Below are positions 37,586 to 48,650 of a stretch of 64,000 nucleotides of DNA, piece by piece. Position 1 is the stretch's first letter, and every line of letters starts with the position of its first letter. The stretch is from positions 12,405,741 through 12,469,740 of the forward strand of contig OZ037768.1 of the NCBI GenBank assembly GCA_964035545.1. The letters run 5' to 3'. The position numbers and the translations under genes are program-made. This DNA is from Bugula neritina. Taxonomy: Eukaryota > Bryozoa > Gymnolaemata > Cheilostomatida > Bugulidae. The notes beneath the pieces are model-generated. The model had not been told where the DNA came from. It searched no databases and saw nothing but the letters and a program-made list of their open reading frames with translations.

Positions 37586-38537
37586 ATGGCAGAAGACGGC
37601 ACGGAGCTACTCATTCCACTGAATAAAGGTGAGAGAGATAATGTTGATATACCTGTAGAACCAGTGGTGTTAGAAGAAGAAGTGAGAATTCCTAGAGAGC
37701 ATGGTGAAGACAGATACCGGCTGAAGGCGCCCACCTTCACAGGCGAAGAAGCAGTGGAGCAGTTTATCCAAGAATTCCAAGATGTGATGGAGATTGCACA
37801 GTGGCCGCCAAGGGTGGCGTTGCTCAAGCTCAGGATGGCGCTGACAGACACGGCTAAGCCGTACGGAGCGGGACCTGACATAGACGGAATCTTTGCTTCT
37901 CTGCGGGCCCCGCTTTGGCATCTCCCTCATAGATGCGTGGGCTCGTCTACAAAGGCTGCGGCGTGATCCTCACACGTCACTACAAGAGCACGCTGCCACG
38001 GTGTACCCACTAGCGCAGATCGCGTTCCGCGATCTGCCTCCAGTACACCGTGAGAGGTATACTTATGATGCCTTCGTGCAGTCCATCAACGACTTGGGGC
38101 TCCACCATCAATTCCAAGCGAGGGGAGTCACCACGGTCGAAGATGCACTTGCGGTGGGAGAAGCCTACCTCATGGCGACTCATATGCACCGCAACCGCGT
38201 GGCCTCCCGCCAGGTGACCACGGAGCACACTACTGCTCGTACCGAACCAAACGCGGAACCCTCCGCGGTGGCTAATGTGAACCAGATGTCACTAGCATTA
38301 AAAGTCGCACAGATGACTGACATACTAGATAAACTGGTCGCCACATTAGCTCCCCCAAGCCAGGTAGATACCGCCCGTGAGCCTTGCGGGCCGCAGGTAC
38401 AATCACCAGGCATGGGGCACAACTTCTGCTGGGGATGCGGAAGGCCAGGACATTTCCGGAGGAACTGCCCTCAACTCCAACAAGGGTTAAACTACCACGG
38501 CCCGCAGATGTTCCCACCTCCTGCGGGCCGTCTGTAA
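37586..38537 (+). pseudogene. Retrotransposon Gag with one frameshift
   Basis: ATG at 37586 opens a frame with YRLKAPTFTGEEAVEQFI up to about 37905. There a run of four C in GGGCCCCGC (the related minus-strand Gag fits three) shifts the frame. The rest continues in the 37893-38537 frame with RFGISLIDAWARLQRLRR and a C-terminal CCHC zinc knuckle, CWGCGRPGHFRRNC, which binds RNA in retroelement nucleocapsids. Length is roughly 317 residues across both frames. The protease frame overlaps the last 150 bp in another frame, so a programmed frameshift between gag and pro is possible. Confidence 0.7.
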
Positions 38538-39850
38538 ATCACCCAGGGAGGCCCGCACATCTGCCGCTCCGCTGGGCGCCGCGCGGAGATGCTGTGAAGT
38601 GGCGACCCCCGCGGCAAGTAGGCTCCAGCCACTCGCCGCCTGGGTCCTCTACGCCACTCCAACACCAACACGGAGCCGGCAGACGGTTGACCTCAGAGCC
38701 TGCGAGGGAAACGGTACAGGCGCCGCAAGGCGTACCGCCCCAACCTCGGCAGCTGGTCAATAGTCGTCGCCAACCGTGGACCCCTCGACCCACAGCGAGG
38801 GAGGTGCAACCACGGCACACACAGCTGCAGCCACACGGAAGTAGCTACTTCCTGCCAGGAAAGCTAGCCGGCAAGCCTGCCAACTTCCTCCTGGACTCAG
38901 GCTGCACCACCAACCTCCTTAGCCGTCAATTCTTTGACACCCTCAGCGCTAAGGTCAAGGACGGGTTGGCACCGTATGAGGGGGATCATGGCACCCTGGC
39001 AGACGGGTCGTGCATTCCCTTCTACGGCATTATTGAGCTAACTGGTTACGTCCGTAACCAGGCCATCCAAGAGACGTTTATCGTCGGGCAGCTCAACGAG
39101 GACGCTATCCTCGGGATGCCATTCTTACAACGACACGGATGTCGCATCGATTTCAGTAAATCTGCGATGATCATGGGCGACAGGGAGCTCGCTTGTGTCG
39201 ATAAGTTTGGTCGTCCTCTAGCGGGAGCAGTGCAGGTAGTACGGAGCTGTACTATACCAGGCCACTCCCGGGTTACCGCCCGCTGCAAAGTAGACGGTGG
39301 CCAAACCTCTAAGTTGGGAGTTGTCGAAAGTACGCACTCAAGAATCCAACTTGCCCATAGCTTTAGCCGGCTTACGGGACAAGGAGAGATCTCAGTGCAG
39401 TGCGTCAACCCCTCCTCAGAGACAGTAGACCTATCACCCAGGTCCATGCTGGGCCGCTTCCATCCTGTCCAGGAGGAAGCCATTGGGCCGTCGTCGGGAG
39501 CTACGACGGAAGGTTCTCAGCAGAGCCCGTCTCAAGGGTGGAGGACCGTCCCAACCCACACCTCCCATCCTCCAGGGACGGGTGGCTACACAGGCAACGG
39601 GAAGCGCCAGGCTATGGCTAGGTTGCCACATGGGTACAGTGAGGCGCTCCGCTACACAGACCGCGACGCCCGCCTAAATAGAGCAGGCTGTCGTGAGGTA
39701 CCAAGGGCGGCGAAGACCGCCCCTGCTCAGCAACTCCAACAGAGGGCTGACACGCCCCCGGAGGCTGTCCAGAGCCTCGCGCCAAACCTGTATGGGCTGG
39801 TAACGTTAGGGAGCTGCCGAAGCTCCAGGAAAGCCTTCCTGGGGTGGTAG
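38384..39850 (+). CDS. Retrotransposon protease polyprotein without RT
   Basis: A 488-codon frame overlapping the end of gag. Residues about 150-270 form a retropepsin: SSYFLPGKLAGKPANFLLDS with the active DSG triplet (LLDSGCTTNLLS), then GTLADGSCIPFYG and ILGMPFLQRHG. The remaining 220 residues are a Pro, Ser and Thr-rich linker. In ordinary elements reverse transcriptase would follow; here the frame ends at 39850 and the next ORF begins directly with integrase zinc-finger sequence. The deletion therefore removed RT and RNase H cleanly. The start is unlikely to be the upstream Met; translation probably comes from gag by frameshifting. Confidence 0.65.
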   Translation: MRAAGTITRHGAQLLLGMRKARTFPEELPSTPTRVKLPRPADVPTSCGPSVNHPGRPAHLPLRWAPRGDAVKWRPPRQVGSSHSPPGSSTPLQHQHGAGRRLTSEPARETVQAPQGVPPQPRQLVNSRRQPWTPRPTAREVQPRHTQLQPHGSSYFLPGKLAGKPANFLLDSGCTTNLLSRQFFDTLSAKVKDGLAPYEGDHGTLADGSCIPFYGIIELTGYVRNQAIQETFIVGQLNEDAILGMPFLQRHGCRIDFSKSAMIMGDRELACVDKFGRPLAGAVQVVRSCTIPGHSRVTARCKVDGGQTSKLGVVESTHSRIQLAHSFSRLTGQGEISVQCVNPSSETVDLSPRSMLGRFHPVQEEAIGPSSGATTEGSQQSPSQGWRTVPTHTSHPPGTGGYTGNGKRQAMARLPHGYSEALRYTDRDARLNRAGCREVPRAAKTAPAQQLQQRADTPPEAVQSLAPNLYGLVTLGSCRSSRKAFLGW

Positions 39851-40593
39851 TCGACATGTACCGAGCGAAACAGGAAGGGGGACGACCCAGTAGTAAACAA
39901 CGGCAACAGGGATGCGCCGAATTACGGCTGTACTGTCAACGTTGGAACTCTCTGCGGGTCGGGCCAGATGGTCTGCTGACCATGACCTTGGCCGCCAACA
40001 GCAGACAGCCAGCCAGGAAGAGGGTCGTCTGCCCAGCTGCCATCCGCCGGGAGTTGATACAAGACACCCACGAGAAGACTCACGGAGGAGTCCAAGGGGT
40101 GGTCACCAAGCTACAACTCCGGTGGTACTGGCCCAACATGGAGCGGGATATCCGGCGCAGAGTGAGACGGTGCGAAGTCTGCCAGACCAACAAGCATAGC
40201 CGTCTCCCTGGTAAAGCGGGGCGGCAGACGCATTGTGCGAGGAGGTCTTGGCAAGCGGAGACTGTCGTCCTGGCCGGAAACACCTCCATGACACCTCAGG
40301 AAGACTTGGCGAGGCGAGAAAGGCCACTTCCGTCCTTGAAAGTGCGCCCACCGCCCCCAACGTCAAGCCTGCCATCACCACCACTTCCGGGACCAGAAAC
40401 GGGTCCGGAAGTGCAAAAACCCCCCGTGGGAGGGGCTCCGCAAGGAGATACCAACGTAGGAACAACCGTCACAAACAGGCTGGAAAAACCACCCGTGAGA
40501 CATAACAATCCACGGGTGAGCACACCGCCTCCCACAGTGACGACGCCTCCAGGACCACACACTAGGCAACTTCCAGCGTGTCTCAGAGACTGA
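39844..40593 (+). CDS. Integrase zinc-binding (H2C2) remnant with proline-rich tail
   Basis: The frame overlaps the end of the protease ORF by 7 bases. Residues about 70-122 hold the H2C2 integrase N-terminal domain: HEKTHGGVQG, LRWYWPNM and CEVCQTNKH. After this the catalytic core should begin, but only a degenerate echo (SWQAETVVLAGNTSMTPQ) remains, and the D, D and E residues of the core are not found. The last 120 residues are rich in Pro, Thr and Gly. It should not be able to catalyse integration. Confidence 0.6.
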   Translation: MVVDMYRAKQEGGRPSSKQRQQGCAELRLYCQRWNSLRVGPDGLLTMTLAANSRQPARKRVVCPAAIRRELIQDTHEKTHGGVQGVVTKLQLRWYWPNMERDIRRRVRRCEVCQTNKHSRLPGKAGRQTHCARRSWQAETVVLAGNTSMTPQEDLARRERPLPSLKVRPPPPTSSLPSPPLPGPETGPEVQKPPVGGAPQGDTNVGTTVTNRLEKPPVRHNNPRVSTPPPTVTTPPGPHTRQLPACLRD

Positions 40594-40853
40594 GTACGTG
40601 ACCGCGGTATAAGCGGCAGTAACGAAAGTCTAGAGAGGCCTCGCATGGGAAAACAGGCAAAGAGACGTGGAAGTTGTGAACACCACGGAAATCTCAACTT
40701 TTGCTTCGGCGGAATCTCACACGAGATTCATCCGCTGGAAGTGAAAAGCTCTAGTCACGTTTCACAACTACGCTGTCCGGTCTTTTCCTACGTTGATGCA
40801 GTCAAGAGTAGACGTGCCACTAAACAGTAATCATTTACCGCTCTCATTCCAAA

Positions 40854-41911
40854 ATGTCTTACTATTCTGGATCGAAGGGTGAGTTAATTATGTTTTTGGT
40901 ACGATAACTAGACTGCATCAGTCAGCTTTAGCTACACTAGCTAGCGAGCTGGAGATTTGATAATGATAAACAGTGGTGGGAATACACGTCGACTTTGATT
41001 TTAAATAATCTGCCATAGCGAGTGTGTTCTCCATCAACTATTCATTAGCCTGAATCTCACGAGTGTAACTGAACAGAGTACCGGTCAGGCTGTACACGCC
41101 GACGGTACCTCAGTGTATAATCTTTAACACTGCTACTCTTTCAGATCACACTCGAGTGACCACCTCCCGGTCACGGGACCAGCCAACCTCTCTGCCTATG
41201 GAAGAAGAACCTGTAATGGAGAATGGCTTACCTGTGGTGCTTCGTCGACGACACCGCTGGGTGTCACCCACGACGGAAAGGAGAATTGAGGAAGCCTGGG
41301 GACCCAGTAGACCCCACCGGACCTGCCAGGTCTGCTTCGAGGAGTGCCCGTCACACCGCTCCCTGCGTCTGCATGTAGACGCCCATTTTCTACTCCACTT
41401 CTGCCCATGCGGGTTCCACGATGTATACCCGTATCCTGTGATAGTCCATAAGCTGAGCTGCTTCGCCGGAGAGAACCATACTGTTGATGAGGACAGTTTC
41501 CCCCAATACCTGGACGCCATCAAGCCAGTCATCAAGAAGGCTATCACCCTGGCTGCACTAACGTCAGGGTTCCAAGTACTGCTGTTATCCGCCCGCCATA
41601 AGTCCCCTATGGTTCAGGGCCCGTCTCCTACCCCCGTCAACCCTAGCAACACCCCCGAATTAGAAGGAACAACAATACCCCCTCTAACAGAGACTACTAC
41701 AACCCCGCCAAGGCCTAGCCAGCTGGCTAATGTAGAAGAGCGGCTTGTAAAACTACAAGCCGAGTTTACACAACTGGCCCCTGACCTGCTGGATACGACG
41801 ATAGGTCTATACCAGCTGAAGGACTCAGTGGGGCGACTGAAGAGGCGGCTACGTGCCCGACAGGCTCGACACAGAGCACGCTCGCTACAAGAGTCAGAGT
41901 CCACCCAATGA
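40854..41911 (+). CDS. Spliced extra ORF of the LTR element, C2H2-type zinc finger protein
   Basis: Exon 1 (40854-40878) starts at ATG with MSYYSGSK and ends phase 1 at GTGAGT. The intron ends CTTTCAG. Exon 2 (41145-41911) continues in frame to TGA, giving 263 aa. Exon 2 contains a C2H2 finger, CQVCFEECPSHRSLRLHVDAH, with a second possible finger, CPCGFHDVYPYPVIVHKLSC, directly after. A Thr/Pro-rich stretch and a C-terminal basic, probably helical segment rich in Arg (LKRRLRARQARHRARS) follow. It sits where env or accessory genes lie in retroelements. I do not recognise a family. A nucleic-acid-binding role is inferred from the fingers and basic tail. Confidence 0.55.
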
Positions 41912-42195
41912 GTATGCCTGAGGTAGGCACCTTTCGTTGAGCTATATTTCGTCTGGAAAGTGACGAGTGCTCCGATATTGGCCCGCGTGCTGGTAAGCAC
42001 CCTCTCTCTTTATAGCTGACTAGATGTGTGTGTTCGATCACCCTGTTTACTTCTGTATATAAATGTTGTCGTACTCAACTATTTCTCTTCTCCCTTTTTG
42101 TGGGTTTACTTATGTATGTTTTTCTTTTTTGGATTATTGTATTGTTTTTCTTTATGTGTTTTTTTTTATTGTGTTATCAGAAAGTAGGGCTTTCT

Positions 42196-42214
42196 GCTGG
42201 GGGGGGGGGGGCGG
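42196..42214 (+). promoter_or_regulatory. Polypurine tract of the plus-strand element
   Basis: A run of 11 or more G followed by CGG directly before the 3' LTR, the expected position for plus-strand priming. Confidence 0.6.
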
Positions 42215-42566
42215 TGTAGTGAGTCATGCAAGTACAAATACGGGAATCGCCCTCTCTCCATTCTGGGAATACTAAGACCCTTATGTAGCAACCAATTAGC
42301 AGCACCGAAAGATATGCTTCCGACTCACGTGACACTTCCCGGGTTATTAACAATTGATCACGTTGTTGTAAGCGGAGGCTTGAAGTAGAAGCATGTGTTA
42401 GTAGTTGACTGATGTATAGGATAATTTGATGTGATGTTTACTTTATGCTTTATTGTGGATAATAAATATAATTACTCGACAGCTACCCTAGTAATTGCTA
42501 GCAGAATAACCAAATAACTATACGCAAGTAGATAACTCACGCACAGTAATTGCACAAATTACTACA
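42215..42566 (+). repeat. 3' LTR of the plus-strand element
   Basis: 352 bp, pairing with 37199-37550. It is followed by CTAT, the target duplication. Confidence 0.9.
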
Positions 42567-42570
42567 CTAT

Positions 42571-42773
42571 TTAACTAGTCCTGCCTTGTTTAACTGCGTG
42601 CATTAGTAGCTAGCAATAATTGTCCAGCCAAGTACAAGAGAGATTGTACGCATTCCAATTGTCAGCTATTACGATAATTGATCTTTAATACTTATAGCCA
42701 TTATGCCAAGCGTATAGAGAGCAAGCCACGAGAGTTATCCTTTCGATAATAACATAATCTAAAATCCATTACA
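42571..42773 (-). mobile_element. Possible distal end of a minus-type LTR
   Basis: The end, TCCTTTCGATAATAACATAA then AAAATCCATTACA, resembles the end of the 34688-35108 LTR. If the plus-strand element inserted inside the 5' LTR of the minus-strand element, this would be the displaced outer part. The first 150 bp do not match the left LTR, so the case is incomplete. Confidence 0.35.
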
Positions 42774-42889
42774 ATACTTCCACTGCAACGGGAAAAGTTA
42801 AAAAGCGGAAGCAGTTTTAATAATAGATTCGCACCAACTAATTCGTCCATGCTTTGAAAATATAAAATGAAAGACTGCAAGTCGCACTG

Positions 42890-43720
42890 ATTATTACTGC
42901 TCTTAGTAATTTCTATTACCCTTGCGTAGTTAACTCGACAAAGTAAATGTAATTGCTAGCTCTATTAGGATGTATAACTGTTTAGGTACTAATTAGTAAA
43001 TAATTTTCTACTAGACTAAGAGTAACACTAGCAGTAGTACTACGTCTACTACTACTAGTAACTACTACTACTTACTAGTACTACTACTAGTGACTACTAC
43101 TAGTGACTAGTGCTAGTAGTAGTAGGTTAGTGCTAGAGAGTGAGAGTGAACTGTAGAGTACCTCTACTCAGTACAGGTACTACTGGTTGGGCCTGTAGAA
43201 CTAGACGGGTACTCTACAGAGTAAAGTCTACTCTCAGTCTCTAGACCTAGTAGATGAATACTCTATTGTCTATTATCACTCTGCCTCACTAGTAGTAGTA
43301 CTAGTATTACTAGTACCATTACTACTACTAGTAGTAGTACTACTGCTACTGTCCCTGTTACTGCTACTACTAATACTAGCACTACTATTACTACTGCTAC
43401 CACTAATGCTACTATTAATGCTACTGCTACTACTAATACTACTGCAGTAGCAGTAGTAGTTGTAGTACGACTATTACTGCTACTATTGCTACTACTAATG
43501 CTAATATTATTACTACTAATACTAGTAATACCACTAGTACTAATACTAGTAATACCACTAGTACTACTACTAGTAATACTACTACTAGTACTATTAGGAA
43601 TAGTAATAATGTTACTACTAACTAACTAGGCATTAAATATAATTCTACAATTTTTAAGTAACTTCTTTTTCTCAAATTTTGATTATTAGATATAAATATA
43701 ATTGGTAGTCCTGTAATGAA
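42890..43720. repeat. Dispersed element with (ACT/AGT)n core, copy 2
   Basis: Flanks match 17505-18215 (ACCCTTGCGTAGTTAA, AATGTAATTGCTAGCTCTAT and TTTTCTACTAGACTAA on the left; TAATTCTAC on the right). The core, 43020-43620, consists of ACT and AGT runs in a different order from copy 1. Confidence 0.6.
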
Positions 43721-45180
43721 GTACCATTGCATGGTGATAATAATTTTGATATGTTGTGATAATTGTTGAAGACTTGAACTAATAGTATTATAGTGATATC
43801 AATAGTAGTCTTTGTGAACTCCTCAACCTAAATTACTTAAAACCAGCGTAAAAATAAATGAAAAGAAAAAGAATTAAAAGTATTAGTCACACTACGTATA
43901 AGCGTAAATCTATAGCCATCGGCCTTTAATACAGGGGCCGTATTAAACATATGAAATTTTATATGAATATCATATTCATTGTATGTTTACACTTGTCCTA
44001 TCAATACTCATAATGAGTGTATTGACACTTCACAATAAAAAAATAAAACTTATAAAGAAAAACTGCTCTTTCAAAGAGTTAACAGTAAAAATATTGGCAA
44101 TGCTCATACTGGCACCTTATCAACGTTATCTATTTTAATTTCTGTAGTCAAACCTAAAATTTTCGACAACAGTTTTTTTCAGTTTTATTAGACTTTGCCC
44201 ACATTAAAACATTTCGCACCCATTAAAGGATGTACCTTTGGTGATTTTTACACTTTTAAGTTATTGTTTGTTTATTTTCTTTTAACTCTGACCTAATTCT
44301 GCCTATGTATCCCTTAAAATAGCAAACCATCTTCGGTTTTCCTATGCTATTATCATATACTGAGCAATTGCTGTCTTTAAGTAACTCTCAGCAATTGTAT
44401 TTATTGTCATGTACTAAGCAATTATTGTTTTAGTCAATTATATATTTTATTTAAACTTTAATTTATTTAGGTGCTCAACAGAAATATTTATGTTATGTAA
44501 TGTATAGCAAGTTGTCCTAGGCCTTAGTCTTAAGCATATATTACTTATTAAAGAGTTGTGTATGTAAAGTTGTGAAAAGCATTGTCCTAAATTCATTAGG
44601 TAAAAACTCTTTTGATTTAGATATTAACAAAATTAATCGCAGCCTCTGTATATTCAGGTGGCCTGGTTGTTATTGGACTATTATAAGTATACTGCTACGT
44701 AATAATCAAATGAGAGGGGCTCACAACGGGCATTCCTTATTTAAGTTGAAGTTAATAAGTTGTACCTTGTGAAAATGTAGAACAAAATTTAGAAAATATT
44801 TTTTCTAGAAAATTATTCACAAGTCAGAAGGAAAGATTTTACAATTAAATGTTAAAATTAACATGAATAGTGGTCAAGTCAAATGGTATAGAATAGTTCA
44901 GGAGCCAATAAACTTATAAACATGAAGCTTTCACATGAATAGCTAAAGCTCTATTTAACTATTTTTAGGTAAGTTATCTAGTCACTAAAGTCATAATGAA
45001 ATAGCAATATATCTAAAAGTGGTTATCATTTTCTTTGAGTATATTTCTGTAATTGGCTGATTAAGTTGCCACAAGTCAAAAATTGTGACGAGTGGCTTTT
45101 ACCATGCAAGGCAACTTAGTAAAATTTCAACTCGACCAAATTCAATTTCTGACTGAAAGTCATAAATGAAAATTTTGTTT
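43721..45180. other. AT-rich stretch without clear genes
   Basis: No supported exon. A 66-codon ORF at 44572-44772 starts on a non-ATG codon and has no recognisable domain. Confidence 0.4.
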
Positions 45181-45239
45181 ATTCTCACAGCAAAAGTTTT
45201 CTGTGTGTAAAGACACCTTCAACTGCTGCTTCCTAGAAT

Positions 45240-46310
45240 GAAAAAGATCGAAAGCCGCGTTTCTTTATCACGTTGCTCAAACCTTTAATTGCCCCTGCCG
45301 TGAAGCTTCTCCACTCGCAGCTCATATTGATGGGAATATGGAGCTTTATAGGTATAAAGCAGCTGGAAGGTAAGATTCTCTCAGGTAGCACAATTTTTAT
45401 ACTATCTTATTTATGTGCATGTAATATTGAATAGGTAATAGTATGCTTTACTTACCTGTTGATTCTAGGCCCATCAGTTTTAGCATCAGAAAGGTAAAGC
45501 TGGTGATTGTTGACTTTTTATATTATATATGTATTACCTTCTATGTTAGCTTTTCAATCTTGATTGAACTGAATTTACTGTTAACTTTTGCTGGTGTATT
45601 CCCAATAACAGTGGCGGAATTGAATATCTTGGGTGCAGATCATGTGAAATTGCATGAGTATTCAGGTAGTTATAGTCGTCAATTTTTATGTTTTAAAGAA
45701 AACCTACTGTGATTTCTGTCTGTTTATAATGTGTGTGCAATTTTTTGCATTGCTAAATTAAATATTTAGTATATTCATGTTTAGTTCCATCATTTTTTGC
45801 CATAGCTATGTTAATTCCTTTGTCATGAATACTATTGAGCTGCTGCCAATTGTATCATATTATGGGTTGTAGTACAGACGGCAGCTTCACTGAAAGAGGA
45901 CCACAGGGACACAATCTCAACCCGACTTTGCAAGAATTTGTTGACTCATACTCTTTCTACTTTTTTGGTGCAAATCATGAGGTTGTATCTAAATGTTGGC
46001 TTAATTTCAGTGAAGATAATAAATGATTATATTTTTATAATTGTATCATGTGTTAAAAAATAACTTGTAATATCTTACAGTGGTTAAAGTGGAGAATATA
46101 TGAGGTATTATTTTTTTTGTGGTATATATCAGAGAGTTTTTTTGTTATCACAATACAGCACCTTTATTATTTGGCAACAGAATTTATTTCATAACTCAAA
46201 GTGCTTGCATGTGATAACACCATACTCCTTATTTGCAGACAACCAATGATGATAATGATGATGATGATTTACAGCTAATCTGTTCTGATTCGTCTGATGA
46301 AAACTAAGAA
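45240..46310 (+). pseudogene. KDZ-like transposase fragment, probable
   Basis: At about 45265-45369 a frame reads FNCPCREASPLAAHIDGNME then LYRYKAAGR before a GTAAGA donor. A Cys-x-Cys followed by HIDGN and a basic patch is typical of KDZ (Kyakuja-Dileera-Zisupton) transposases and CxC-containing proteins. Further right, 45866-45985 has GCSTDGSFTERGPQGHNLNP, and about 46240-46306 has an Asp-rich end closing in SDSSDEN and a stop. A frame at 45600-45665 (PITVAELNILGADHV) may be another exon. No complete catalytic domain is visible. Family call is by motif only. Confidence 0.35.
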
Positions 46311-46604
46311 TTTGTTGTGTTAGCTTTCTTGTAAGAATGATTATCTTTCTAGCCATTTGCTTTAAATTCACAATTAATTCTCACTTCAAGTTTTACCCAT
46401 TGTTGTTAAACTCTTGTCAACTCATCTCAATTTGCCGATTTTCTCTTTTTTGGTAACTCTTTAATAACATTCATTTACAAAACAGTTAACTCAATCAATA
46501 ATTTTCATCTTTATAGCTCGTGTCTTTCTTATTCATTTTCCACGCTTTTATATCTCATCTGACAGTATCTATCCACCAATGTTTTGACCTCCTTATTGTT
46601 CGTT

Positions 46605-47895
46605 AGTTTAGGAAGCCTGCCTTCCTCTGATGTAGAAGACAACTTCGTGTTATGTGACATCTGCACAAAGAAAGGGATAGAGAAAGTATACCAGCAGTGA
46701 CCTACTGCACTGTGTGCAGTAAACTATTCTGTAGAAAATATGATGAGGTAATTCCTTTCCCATAACTCTTTTTTATTAGTTGATAACTATTTATTTTGTT
46801 GTTTCTCAGCTTTTCCATTAGTTATCACAATTACTATACATATTCACTTTATTGTGAAATGTTTTTATCAGCAAAGAGAAGAGTATGTAGAGCCACATTT
46901 TTTGTTTGAGTTTCTTGATATTGCTATTACAATTACAATTACATTTTTATACATCAATTACTAATTACATTCAATTACTTCAACAAATGTAATTAATTAC
47001 AACCAATAGCAATTACAAAATACAAATTTCACCCCAACCCTGGAATATAGTGTGGTTAGCACTTGACTAAAATATATTAAAATAATATGTAAGCACGTGT
47101 ATGTTTTCCTTCTAATTATGGATATATATATTATATTTAAGCTATTGCCTATAGTGAACCTGTTATAATGTAGGTAGACAGATATCTATGCTAGAAGGTG
47201 CAACTGTTAGAAGTGATAGATCATTTGATTTCCATGTGTATAAAGACATTTATTCTACCAACTCAACAGAACAGGTATTTTGTATATAATAGGAGTTATG
47301 TCCTTCCTATGACATTTTGTAAGCTGATGCAGTCCATGCTTCAGACTTGTCCGTTATATTATATCAAGTAGGGACAATTTCAGAACTTCCCGATTCTTAA
47401 AATTCAAAGCCATAGCAAGACTATGTGGAAATGTTGGAAAAACTGTCAAAGTGATAGCATAAGCTAACACTGTTTTGACCAATAGAATTTGTCAATTCAT
47501 TTGCTGTGACATCACACACAAGAAATAGTTTAGCTTTTCTCTGCTTTCATTTTTGTCTAATTCAATTTAACCTTTTTGTCAGGTATGTTTATCCTGCCAA
47601 ACTCATTCCTTTTCTTTCAGTTTATTCCCCAAGCCTTGGTTTATATTACTGGTTACGATATCTCATAAGCAACTAATAATCATGATACAGTATTCTAATG
47701 TTTTGAATAATATTTATACTTTCATAATAGGAAAGTAGGCTGATGTGGAATAAAAAGAAGTTTCTGCAGCAGATGCATCTAGTTGGTTTGCTGACAAAGT
47801 GACATGTGAAAAGACAGCTGATTGGTCAGTTCTTCTGACCAAGTGACACTGGTTGGTTATGTACATTGCCATCTCATTCATACATTTGTTATTGT
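46605..47895 (+). pseudogene. B-box segment duplication, copy 2 (exon frameshifted)
   Basis: Aligns with 21760-23115. The B-box exon (about 46615-46748) has a 2-bp insertion giving GTATACCAG where copy 1 has GTACCAG, which shifts the frame between the zinc-binding Cys pairs. A zinc-ligand codon near the end also differs (TATGATGAG for CACGATGAG). It is therefore dead as a B-box unless spliced around. Confidence 0.6.
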
Positions 47896-48650
47896 AGAAT
47901 TATCCAGGGCATAATTCCACAGTATCTGCATCTCAGACATGACTTATGTACCAATCCGAGATACATTACATCAAAAATAAATGTTGTCTATCGGCATAAA
48001 TTTTGCAGTAGCCAATCATAGTACTATAACAGGGCAGTCTCAGTGTAGTATCTTGACTATCGGCATAATTATAATAGCCCATAATTGAAAATGAAGTTGG
48101 AAGCTTTCCAAATACCTCCCACATATAATAGCATTCATGCTAGTCCCTAAAACTAAATAAACATTACGGTAGACCAATAATTATAAAAGCTCTACTCATT
48201 TGTAACTGGAGGATTTGTAACACTACATTACTAAATTTCTTGCATTGGAGGTGCTTAGGCTGTGTTGCCATAGTGATATGTAGTTATTGGGGCTTTGTAT
48301 AAAATTAAACTTGATAATTATTAGGATCAAAGTATTATTGCTGTAGCTTCAACTACTGAACTTTGGAGCCATTATCTCGATTCTTTGTCAGGAATGGGTG
48401 GATAATTTCATGCAATAATGAGTTTTAGCTTTATACTTTCATTGATAGCAACACTGAACTAAAAATTTAATATCTTTTCAAGTTCATTGGGTAGCAGATT
48501 ATCTGCTAAACTTTATGCAGATATTGAATAAATAATGTTTGATAGTTATGTTATATTGTTAGGTTCCCAAGCATATTTAAAAAGTCACAATTATTGCTTC
48601 GACCATAGGTCAAAAAATTACCAAAAGAAAGGGCAAACAACTCCAAAAGA
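47896..48650. other. AT-rich stretch before the dUTPase-containing element
   Basis: No gene and no recognisable LTR or reverse transcriptase sequence seen. Confidence 0.35.

Larger units (their letters stand above)
37199..42566 (+). mobile_element. LTR retrotransposon, plus strand, 5.4 kb, lacking RT and integrase core
   Basis: Complete in outline: near-identical 352-bp LTRs (37199-37550 and 42215-42566), each TGTAGT...ACTACA, flanked by CTAT on both sides (37195-37198 and 42567-42570) as a 4-bp target duplication. A primer-binding-type sequence follows the 5' LTR, and a G-run (42201-42211) precedes the 3' LTR. The internal region encodes Gag, protease, an integrase zinc-binding domain and an extra spliced ORF. 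Reverse transcriptase and RNase H are absent, so it could move only with enzymes from another element. Few LTR differences suggest recent insertion. Confidence 0.85.

Noticed and set aside
38010-38517. Minus-strand ORFs opposite gag and protease
   Set aside because: They are shadows of the GC-rich retrotransposon genes on the plus strand, and none shows a domain. The same goes for 39046-39631, 40080-40697, 41146-41547 and 41614-42041.
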